In this document: piece by piece, positions 1 through 11,272 of the stretch | Layout: every line of letters begins with the position of its first letter | Position numbering within the stretch: the first letter of the stretch is position 1 | Assembly: GCA_002633005.1 (NCBI GenBank) | Contig: NMRA01000453.1 | Coordinates: 213,695-277,694, forward strand | Length of the DNA: 64,000 nucleotides | Source of the DNA: Phoronis australis | Lineage: Eukaryota > Phoronida > Phoronidae | Reading direction: 5' to 3' | Notes under the pieces: model-generated | Seen by the model: only the letters and a program-made list of their open reading frames with translations | Databases searched by the model: none | Told to the model about the DNA's origin: nothing | Program-made: the position numbers and the translations under genes

Positions 1-508
1 TGTATATCAAATTATTATAAGACTGTGTCTTATTTAACTGTTACGTGTGAAGTAACTGACACGGTAAGTAAAACTCCCTTGTGATAATGCTAAACAGTCA
101 TTCAGGTATGTGCTTGCCCTTGATGTTTCAAAAATTTCTTGTCTAACTACTCTCTCTCTCTACTTAACACCCAACCCAGATGTATGTGACATTGTTGGTC
201 ATAACCAAGACAGACACATAACAGTACTGGACCAGCTGAACTAGAATAACTTCATGGCTACATTCTGTTTGGTTCATGATGTGTAGGATATTGTTAATTT
301 CAAGAGTCCATTCACTTCACCTGTTGCTGAACAGTACAGATCTTTCTAAACCAGAATGTGTTCTCACTTACTGGCCATATGTGAACTGATCACTCACTGA
401 ATAAGGGAAGCACTGAGACATGCAAAGTTCAACTTATTCCTGATGGATTTTTGAAGTCACCTTGGAAACTCAAACTAACAGCAAACTTTCCTTCTTTGTC
501 TTTCACAG

Positions 509-628
509 ACTCTGAAGAAGAATCAACGGTTGGTGAACTCTTCTGAAGAGCTAAAAGCTATCCTGCAGGAGTTGGATGGAAGTCAAGTCGTCTCACCCAC
601 TCGTTTGGGAAAGGAGTCGGATGTTTAG
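509..628 (+). CDS. Terminal coding exon of an unrecognised gene (3' partial)
   Basis: A pyrimidine-rich tract ending in TTTCACAG at 508 is followed by an open frame of 39 codons ending in TAG at 626-628. The peptide begins TLKKNQRLVNSSEEL and ends GKESDV. It is charged and leucine-rich with a heptad-like pattern (LKKNQRLV, LKAILQEL), which suggests the tail of a coiled-coil protein. Nothing upstream in the window (1-508) looks coding, so that stretch is read as the preceding intron and the body of the gene lies to the left. The frame is supported by the acceptor, by protein-like composition and by the stop followed by AT-rich, 3'-UTR-like sequence. I do not recognise the family, and the exon call itself is inference. 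Confidence 0.55.
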   Translation, partial: TLKKNQRLVNSSEELKAILQELDGSQVVSPTRLGKESDV

Positions 629-1868
629 GGGTATCGCATTGAGGGTTGTCTGAAGAAGGATGCCCCTTTCTTCTTTTTCTGTGCTAATCCTGCTAGCAGT
701 TCACAAAATGCTTCCAATTTTCTGTATCTGTTGTGCTTTGCCAGTGACTTTTGATCGTACTCTTAAGTATTTTATTAGACATTAATGAAATGCCTCACAC
801 ATTACTGTAAGATGAACCAGTATCATAGTAGACCATTACTGTAAGATGAACCAGTATCATAGTAGACCATTCTGCTCAAGAATGTGTGCATGTTTTATTT
901 ATTTCATTGTGATAGTTCTATATACAGAATTACAACATTTCATGCAGTTTTGTAAGTTTAATATTGTCATCTTCTTATGTGTTTTTGATCAGGGATTGTT
1001 TCTATTTGTTGTGTATCTAGATGTCTGTATAAATGTGACCATGGGTTGTTCTGGTGTTTGTAGAGAGTGTACATTAAGGGACACTTGGTGAGTTATTGGC
1101 CAATATCACATGCCATTGCCAAATAACGCACCCATTGTTCTTTAAAGCTGAGCTTGGCACATGGCTTGGCCAATGTTTTATGGTTAGTCCTACTTGATTT
1201 CCTGACTGCTTTTGCACTACATGTACATACAAGGAGAGCTGGTTTTATGTTATATTCATAGCTAATGTTAGTAGTTGTTATAAGGTTAAACATTTCTGAC
1301 TGACTGGTGATTGTTTCAGGAAGTTTTCAACTTTGTAGGCCTTTGTCTTTCGAAACTTACTATTTATGATCTTTTCTGATATTTAAGGTTTATAACAGGT
1401 GTACAGCTAGAGCAAAAAATGTGTAATGAGGATTATTTACATCACCTATAGGATTTTTATGTGAAACACTGATTGGGGCATTTTTGAGCAATTTAAACTT
1501 TTAAATGTTGAAGATGGAATCCTTTTTCGAAGCACTCAAAAGTTCCATTTACTTAAAAGTCAAAAAGTTAAAACAGTCCTAACATTTTGTTTTTTTAATC
1601 CAATCGCTGTAGGACGCAATGCAAACTGTATAATAATTATGTAAACAGTTACATGTATAATAAGGGTATGCTGTTTTGTTGATGTCTACATGTGAGCTTT
1701 GATTTTAACATTGTTCCTGTAATGATGGCCTGTAAAATATATCATTTTGGTGTTAGATTACTTTAATTAAAATTTCTTGTTTCTTTAATCAATTGTTATT
1801 TCCAGTAGATAAGGAACTGAACTTACATCCATATCTACCCCTAGCTATGAAAGGAAAACGTAAATAAA
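629..1868 (+). other. Probable 3' UTR of the left-hand gene
   Basis: AT-rich sequence without coding potential follows the stop at 628. An AATAAA hexamer lies at 1863-1868 in a run of A/T and is the best candidate polyadenylation signal, giving a 3' UTR of about 1.2 kb. An exact 34-bp tandem duplication lies inside it at 801-868. The short open frames here (for example 846-1091) have no protein-like features. Confidence 0.35.
801..868. repeat. Exact 34-bp tandem duplication
   Basis: Two adjacent identical 34-base units, 801-834 and 835-868, each starting ATTACTGTAAGATGAACC and ending AGTAGACC. The identity is complete, so the duplication is either recent or an assembly stutter. Confidence 0.9.
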
Positions 1869-3950
1869 TTTCATACCAGTTGTATTCAGCTGGCATCCAA
1901 AGACAATCAAAGGTTAGTGTATGTCAACTGGGGAGTGTTCACATATTATTCTGATACTGGAAGGGGAGAAAATATTTGGAAATATGACGATTGGTAACGG
2001 GGGGGGGGGGGNCATCGTGCGATTTACCTGAATATGTCCATCACAGAATATATCGCTAGGGAAGCTGGTTCATCTTCTAGGGGAATTGACCAGGGTCCGC
2101 CATTTCACGCTTCCACGATTTTTGTTCATATTTCACTGGACTTCTATAAAGCACTTGTACACAGACAAACGACAGGACCTCCAGTGACGCGTTGTGATTT
2201 TGTAGAGAATGGAATTTTGTGAGCTTGACCATAGTGTTGCAATGAAATTCCATGACATGTATGAAATGGCACACGTTCATTCATTGCTGAATATGACACT
2301 GGCAAATGCAACTTTGACGATTATTAGTTTGTCATTGGAATCTGTGAAGACAATACGGTTCTTCCAAAAACAGGAAGAGGGGTTGACTTTGATGCTACTG
2401 GACGGGACTAGAGGCTGGAGGAATCGAGCGGGTGAGGGGGTTATCATGATGGTGGGCGGGGGGAGTGGGGTAAAAAGTGACAAGTTTTAGATGGCGTAAC
2501 ATATATGAACGCTAATGAGGAACACAGATGAAAGATCTTTTTTTTAGAATGGTGCGACGGTCGCTACCCGCAGTTTGCAAATTTGTCGATGACAGCTTTT
2601 TGCTGTGCATCAGGGAGAGTTCCCCCCATGCCGAGTACATCTAGGTCACAGTTGTCTTAAAGGGCGGGGGGTAGGGGCAACTGCAATTCTTTAAGGTATG
2701 CAGCTTCTCTACAAACTGCCCGGCCTTTAGACAGCATTTTGATCGTGTATGAGGGAGCTCCTCACGTACGCTAACAGTTACCGGTATACTTGGATACCCA
2801 AACACCAGAGTGATCCAGCTTTGGGCAGATCTAAATCGACTTCTCAACGAGAAAATTTATTCGCTAATTTCCCTTATCTATACTTCAAAAATTCGAAGTC
2901 ATCTAATATTTACTTTTTAATTTTAAAAACAGTCATGTTAGTTGTTTGACTTACTTTTATTGTCCGTTTTTTTACTTTAAAATCCGGGGTCGCAAACGTG
3001 TCCCAGTCGTCGGTTCGTGTCCTCGAGTCACCCTCGAGTTGTAAGTTGCCATGAAGATGATGGTGATTTATGCGTTCCATGACGAGAATTCCATCAAATA
3101 ATTCAGCTTTTTCATTTATTTTCATTTTTTTCAAATTCATCCAAGCCATCGATAGTACAACAAGCAAGTAACCACGTCGACGTTATGTAATCTAGATCAA
3201 TAAACCCGCCTTGTAGAGATACTCACATACCGATCGAATGTTCTCAATGGAAAATCGTGCCGCACATGACCCTGCAGCCTGAGTGACCGAAGAGACTCTT
3301 CAGTTGTGGAAATTGCCATAAAAATGAATGAGCACTTTCAAAAACTAAACGGCATGGGGCTAAAAGACAAAATTAGATACATGATCCTAGTATGAAATTT
3401 TTAAGATTAAGTTCCTTGCATTTCACATAATCATTATCTGCAGCACGTTATGATTTTATGGCCTAGCTCTTATACGTAGCCTTGGTGATTTTGACGTAGT
3501 CATCCGACGCATTTTCCACCTCACTGGCCTTTTACGGATTGAATGTCGTGATTATCTATTTATATTATTACGAATTCATTCATTTGTTTTAATTTCCTTG
3601 CATTTTACATATTCATTTATCCGAACGGTGAGTGCGAGCTCAGTGGTGGTCCTGACCCAGTAATGAATTGGGGGGCCCGGAACAAGCCCGATAGGCCTAC
3701 TGCAGGGTTTGAATGCATGACCACAGAAACAATAGCTCACGGCAAAGAAAATCATGATCACCATTCGATTCACGGCGAAAATTTACTTACAAGTTACACA
3801 CAAAATCACGTGCGTGAACTTAGAATAGAAATTTATTCCATGAAGGTCACTCAAGATTCCAATTAAGTTCAGACGTACACCCTAAGATGTCTATGCGTTA
3901 GTTTTATAAACTCACCAAAGAGGGCGGCCAAGCAATTACATAAACAAACG
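1869..3950. other. Intergenic interval with assembly N and possible coding debris
   Basis: No gene is firmly supported. A G homopolymer (about 1999-2011) runs into an N at 2012, a typical sequencing failure point. From about 2540 to 3170 the DNA is richer in CpG. On the minus strand it contains two protein-like stretches (2910-3167, and about 2560-2750, the latter broken by an in-frame stop) that could be remnants of a gene or retroelement. The last roughly 60 bases before 3951 are the probable FBXO21 5' UTR. Confidence 0.4.
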
Positions 3951-6900
3951 ATGGCGGCTGGTAGGCTTAAACGTTGTATGCCAGAAGACGGCAAATTGCT
4001 TACAAATTTGACCAGCTTACCGCACGAAATTCTCGAGCATATTCTGTCTGATAATGTTCTAGAACACACAGACATAAAAAGCGTTGCTTGTACATGCTTG
4101 AAGCTCAGAGACGCTGCTTATAACAATGAAGTTTGGAAGACTCTCGTCAACCGCAGGTAAGTCAGTGGAGCTTAGCCTAACTTAGTGACTGTGAGTGAGT
4201 GACATGTTTATTTTTTCATCGGTAGCACTTTCAACAGTGTATTGCCCGATTTCGCTTTTGGAATTTACAGTTTTATAATGCAGTACAGTTCGTTGAAGAC
4301 ACGACTGTACTTCTCTATATCACAGACTCGCTGGTCTAGTAAACAATCTCGGTGTGCAGCTAAGTCAGCAAAACATTGAGAGACAACAGACAAACCAATT
4401 AAAATATTAGCTGTACTGTCCTTTTCACATGACTTATTGCCTGATAATAAGACTTGTGGTCTCGAAATATAGGTAGTGTTTTAATTTGTTTTTCTGTTTT
4501 GTCTCTCAGTGTTTTACTACATAGCTGCACGTCTGAAAAAGGACATGGTTTAGATACTTCGAGCGATTCTGTATAAGCTGTCAAACAAAAAGTACAGTGT
4601 ATTGTCTTCAACGAAGTTATTCTTGTTATTCATATAACCTAAATGTAAATCCCAGCGCCGCTTCCATGCAGACTATGGGTAAAAGTCTATATTGCGTAAC
4701 TATATGACGAATTGCTCGGGCTTATATAATTGCACAGTGCGCAATTTGGCGGGGCGAAACTTGTACCAATTCAATGGATTCCTGTTTGCAATATGTATGC
4801 ACACTTTTTGCACATAATTTACTCAGTGTGCGCGCCAGAAGTGGGTCTTAATGCCAGGCACATACTAACATGTAAAAGGGCGTGCACACACTTCCATCAG
4901 GGTCAGGGCGCATGCATTAATAACTTTATGATGCAATGACAAGCATTCTCCACAGTCGTCTCATCTAACAAAATGTTGAGACCAATTTTAGTAGTGGTAG
5001 TGTCCTTCATTGAAAATTGTTTTATTTCGGTTGCAACACAGGTGATAGCTGTTTTAATACAGTTTTTGAGTTTTGTGACAGGTCGTGGTCTTTAGCTGAG
5101 TCCTTACTAAGCATCTTACCAATACTAGTACAATACCTCATGCAAATTAGCTTGAGCTCATTGCAGTATTTCAACATCTTTGTAATTCGTTTTTTATTTC
5201 ATATAAATTCATCCCTAGCTAGTGCTTAAACTGGAGACGCTGCGTAATATCATCCCAACAAAAGTAAAAATGCATACTTTACATCTATTTCAGGTGGCCC
5301 AAGTTGATTGCGAAATATCCTCGCGGCAAGACATATATTTGGAGACATGAGTATTTAAGCAGGGACTGTTGTGGCCGATTAATTCGAGAAAAGTTAGCTG
5401 CCATGTCAGCCTTGTACTTCCACAAGGAGGATCTCTGCATCAAGTTGGACCTCATGGAGTTTTCTGCAATGTTGATGCAACATGAACACGCTGATTTATT
5501 TGTTGTTGATGAACTTATGAATGTGTTACACTGTGAAAACAGGTGACTAATGTTTTATTTAAGTCTAACTGTGCATGATTTTGTTGTGTCTGAAATTGAA
5601 AACCTACATCAACAGCCTTGGATCCAAAGTTTTTGTCCAGGATGTCTTACACAAAAAGGTGAACAGGGGGTTTGAGGTCTGTCCATTATACTAATGTAAA
5701 TGCACAGGGCAGGGAGTTTAAGGTCTGCCCATTATAGCCATGTAAATGCAAAGTTCAGGGGGTTCTGCACTCTCTAAATCTGTGTCTCAATATGGCCGCC
5801 CCGGATTACACGACGACAAAACTCAACTTTGTCCTGCAGATAAGAAAGTGTTCGACCTTGTTTTTGAAATCGGGCACATTTTCGCAGGTCATGTCGGAAA
5901 CCGACGAGGGCCTGTGGAAATATTCCCGATTTCAGCCATTCAAACATAGCCGAATTGATCGGGTATCTTCAGGAAAGGGAATTCTGCCTTTTCCATTCAA
6001 AATCAGCCCGACGAATTTGTTTTACCTACTTGCTGCATATCTATCATTGATGTTGGGAAGGCGAAGAACTTCACATCACGCATCCACAGGCATCTGTCCA
6101 CTTATCAAACTATTTCATGGTAGAGTTGCAGCCTACAGCACATCAGTAAAACTTTGTTAGCATTGGAAGGACATATTGAGTAATGGCGCGAAGAAAAATT
6201 TGCCAAGAATCACATGACAACAAAGAATGTGTGGAATTCCAATGACACGAAAACAGTTGCTTGCGGCATTGTGGGTAAATACAGCGAGATTCGAATGTGG
6301 CAGTGTAATCCAGGACCGTCATATTCGCTCAGTTTTGTTTTACTGTTGGAAGAACTGCTATTTCAACCCGATTTTGTTTGCTCCTTAACTGCCAAGATAT
6401 GATATGAGCTTCTTTATTTTCAATTGTGACAGCTTTCTCCCAGTTTTACCTAAGTTCTGTGTAAAATTCCACTTAATATACACTGTAGCAATATTCGTTT
6501 TAAGTTCATTACACTCAGTAGTTCAAAACTCTGTGTTAATTTAGAGACTAGTAACCGCTAATTCAGGACCAGAAGTCGATCTTCATGTCAGTGCTGGATG
6601 TGCTCTAATTTTTCAACCTAAGAACTTTGAGTCTAAATAACAAAGGGAGATAACCCACAAATTTGAAGAGAATTGACTGGAGAAACTCTGGCATTGGAAA
6701 CGGCATAGATGAATAGTGATTACTTGGTCTCATGATTGTATATCTAATATTTAAATCACTACAGCACTGGGGTGAATGAATATAACGTGCCTGAATTTTG
6801 AGAACCAGTTTTCTCCACTAATTATTGGACATGAAACTGATTCTCAAAATACTGGCACGTTATATCAGACTATTGCTGGCTACTGAGCAGTAGCCGGTAT

Positions 6901-9900
6901 GTTTCTAAAGATCAAAACCTTGATTTTTATTGCCTGTAATGCTGAATAGTAAAAACTCATCTCAGTCTGAAAAACAAACTTCAAGCTTTGGAAAGAACTG
7001 GCAGATTGTCCTTGCTTTAGACTATGGTCGGTGCATGAACCGACTTGCTCTACCGCAATTACATAACTGCCAAAACTTATGTTTTGATGGAAAATGCGTT
7101 TATGTTTTGCTCAAATGTAATTCTTGTTGTTGCAAGTTTCTTAATGTGTTATTGTAGGGACACAGACTTAACTATTAAATATTACGCTCAAAAAGTACTG
7201 CGCCACATTCAGCAAATCCGGTTAAGGCAGGAATTTCAACAGTTTTTGAAACGACCTCAGTCAAAAATGAATTTGGAGGAAGGTGAGAAAGAATCAAATT
7301 TTTATTGTCGTGTGGTTTATTGGTATCTTAAAGTGCGGCTGATTATTTTCTTGCATAATTATAAACACGCCCTGTTCTAGAGTACCTAATTAAGCGTACA
7401 AGAACAGTGTCAGCACCAACCTATGGCTTTATCCTTAGTGTTGTTCTAAGGTTTAGTTTTGTGTAAAGCTGAGTACTTGTTACATCAGCAACTCTTTGAA
7501 GTGTCCTAGATTACTGGCCTGTGTGTTTAATGCTGGACAAAAGTCTGATTGAAAACTCCGTCTGGAGTAGATTCCTAACGCGAGGCTCATGTATTTTTAT
7601 CAAGACTACCATTGATTTTGCACAGCAATTTTCTTGTCAAATTTCCATCCCGATGAATGTAGTAAAATCAAATGATCAAGTATCAAGTCATTAGCAAGTT
7701 CCAGAAAATCCAGCCAAAGCATTGAATGGCAGCATATTAAAGTTGTTGAAATGTTCTAAGTCTCTGGTTTCAAAATTGATCAATAATTCATTGAATAACT
7801 GTTTCATGAAGAACAGACGGACATGACCGATATCCTCTGCTGACTGGCTCCATGTTTTTCTTTAAACACCTACTGTAATCTATTCTTTGATAAAGGATAA
7901 GCACAAATAATTACCGTATTGTAGATTTACTGGAAAAATTCTGTGCTGGCTGTCAGGTACAGATAACGATGTCATGACATAGTTTTTCACATTTTATTGA
8001 CTGAGTAGTGTTCCACTTGATGAGCCGCCATCATTTTATTCCAGGTGCTGTTTTGATTGCTCAGTGGTGTCAGCCATCTTGTGACATCACCATTAATGGT
8101 ATAACAGACCAGTTGGACTCTATAGCTCAAATGGTGGAGCATGAACTAAGACAGTCACACCCTAAGCACCCCTACCTGTCCCGAGACTTGAGTCAGCCTG
8201 GTGAGTTGTTTGTGCTGAATTGTTCTATGACGGCAATTCTTCACTTCGCATATTCATGGCTGAGGAGTGAACTCTGTTTTGTGAAATTTCTCCACAGCAG
8301 TAAAGACTAAGAACAATTAGTTTATTACAAGCATAGTTTGCAGTGTGTAGATGTCCTAAAACAACATAATTTGCTTATTTAAAGTTCCCATTATTTGCAA
8401 AAAGGTATTCAGCCACAGAAAAAGGAAAAATACCATTACCATTTTGGTAATTATTTTTGTGCAAAATATGTTTTGTTTTGTTTTGGAGGACATTTTGTAT
8501 ATGATATTTGTGCGATTGCAATATGCCATCTTGTGGAGTTCATTTGATCTTGATTTTGTTTATCTGCGCAACTTGTTGTGGCTGGCAGTAACTAAGAAAA
8601 TGTGATTTGACTCCCCCAAATAATGAAGACCAAAATATGCCTAGTCTGTCAGTTCTAGTACTGGAGGAGTGTTGACTATGGTAAATTATGCACTTATGGC
8701 ATTGGGCAATTCATGGCAACATTGCATTCATTCATGTTGTGCCAACTCTTTTTGTAGACCCAGTATCTTCATCTTTCACACCAACACATCAAAGGCAGCT
8801 GTTAAACACCTTGAATGTGGTATTATTCAAAAGGTTGCACTTTATTGGTAACACAGAAGATTACTATGATCCACGGAACTCTTACATCAACCAGGTATAG
8901 AGACATGCCAAGGTATTCAATGAACATCAAAATTGTGACAGTGCTTTTAGTGAACACACTCTACATGCTTTGAGAATTTTAATGAACAAAATGTGAATCA
9001 ACACACTAGGAAGAAAATCACAATGTACAAGTTTTCTTTATAGTTACTTAAATGAGATTTCCAAGAAATACAGCACAGTTAAACTGATAGAAGTGAGTCG
9101 GATGACCGGTTGTCAACCAGTCATCTAACCAAATCTGACCAAACAATACCAATGATGTACTAAATGTCATTAGCTTGGTCCCCTTTGCAGTCGTCATTTG
9201 ACAATCTAGAACAACTAGTGAATCATCACATCATGCAAAAACATATGTTTGAAATCCTTGCAATAAAGGAGCATTTCAATATCCAGTCTAACTGGTGAAA
9301 ATAAATAAGACTAAGAAGACATTCATTGACAAGAATTTGCCTTCAAGTTGGCACTGCAGTTGGCTGTGTTTTCTGACTAATGAAGTGAACACACCAGTCG
9401 GGTACTTTACTGCTCAGCGGCTCGTTTCTGACTGGTCAAATTAAAATTCTCGGCCTATCCTATGTTTTATGTTGTCTAGTGTTAATGGCCACATAGCAAC
9501 ACTTGACACTAGACATGTCGTTTCGCACTCTCACTTTAATATTAGACTGTATCAAAGTAGATTTTTTCAAAAAGGCAAAGTGCATTGTAGTCTATATTTT
9601 CATTGCTACCATTGACACTTGTTAAAATACTTTGCTGTTTGGGACCACTTGAGTTGATTTCAAGTAGGTGACAAATCCTTCTGTTTCATTTTCTGTAGAC
9701 GCTGATGTTGGCCAAAACTGAAATATGAACCACAGGTCTCTTGACTGCTTTAATAAGCAGTAAAAGTGAAATCAAAGTTTTTTCACCACGTGGGTCATTT
9801 TCACATTTTATTTTATGATCAACTGTAGTGGAGGGTACTGTGTCCCAGAGTTTTTATTTGATTTTGAACAATAGAGATGTTGGCTGCAAAAAATAAAGAC

Positions 9901-11240
9901 CTGGGGTATTGGTAGATGGTTTTGATGATTGTTTTAGGTAAATCAAAAATCTAAGACATGGTTCCCTGCAGTTTTGTTTTTTTTCTGGAAGTTATGTTAA
10001 TCTTACCCAGAAAATTGCTCACACTTGATTATAAACCAAGTGTCAAACCACACTGCCAATGTTTTTTTACTTAAAATGTTGTAATGTCATTTAGTCATTT
10101 GATGTTTTGTCATCATTTTTATTTTAGAAATTTTAAGAATTACATGGCATTGAAGTCATCACACAAAATACTGTTTCACCATGCTGACAGCTAATTCTGG
10201 TAACAGCATAAATTGTTGCTAATAACTTTTTGGCAAAATTCTAATTATGGAATGGTTTAACCACCTTACTAACTCTCCTGTAAACTCTCTCATTATCTGT
10301 TGGAAGACTGGTCTTATGACGGGACTAGCTTTCTTCCACCCAGTCGCCATGACGAGTTATTCCATGTCGTTTTGTCTGAATACTTTTGTAATATGTAAAA
10401 TTATGCTTATGATTTTTCTTTCTGTCCAATTTTAAGGTTCTTGAAAGGAAAACAGGTATCCCCATATCTCTGGCTGTGATATACCTTGCTATTAGTCGCC
10501 GGCTGGGAGTGAAATGTGAATCAGTTAATTTCCCATCGCACTTCTTTCTTAAGTGGCGTGAAAATCCAGAACTTGACAGCACCCAACAGTACACATTTAT
10601 CGATGTCTTCAACAGAGGGCAGTTCATGTCCCAACATGACTGTGCATTGCTACTGCCCTTCAACCCTGCTGGTGGATTAGATTCAGATATTTACAAGAGT
10701 GTACCTACAAGAGTGGTAAGCTAATCACTTTTTAAGCTATGTAATTTCCAAGATCCTTATACTGAAGTTCCACCATTTTGGATAACAAGGAATTTTATCA
10801 ACTTGTAAACTTGTATTATTGATCAAGTCCCACCAGGTCACACTGCTAAACCCTTGAGCCAGGTTTCTAGCTCCTCAGCTCGGTTTTAACCATATATCAA
10901 TAAAGCATAAAAATATTTCCAGGTGATCAGTGCAATGGGCCCACATGCGAGGCCTGCGCACGTCTGATACAACGTGTATCAGACCACCTGCAATTATTTT
11001 TTTATATATTATTCAGATTGTAACTTCATTCAATAATTGTCAGGAGTCTAATCTGATGGTATCTGATCCACCATGACTGTGCTAAGCTATTAAAAATAAA
11101 TTATGGAACAATGACATTTTCAAAATTGGTAAATCACTCTTAATTCCTAATCAATATAAAAATCTGTTAAGGAGGTACAAGCTAGGATATTAGGTCTCTG
11201 TTAAGAATTCTGTAGTAGGCAATTCCTACATGCGTGTGTG

Positions 11241-11272
<32 letters not shown>

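Larger units (their letters stand above)
5543..7157 (+). other. FBXO21 intron 2
   Basis: Contains a degenerate tandem duplication of about 50 bp near 5662-5764 (GTCCATTATA / GCCCATTATA units). It also holds a 122-codon open frame at 5792-6160 without recognisable domains, and a hairpin element at 6781-6864 described separately. Confidence 0.7.

Noticed and set aside
5792-6160. 122-codon open frame in FBXO21 intron 2
   Set aside because: No domain, no splice logic with FBXO21 and low-complexity stretches. The GC-richer start (ATGGCCGCCCCGG) is intriguing but not enough.
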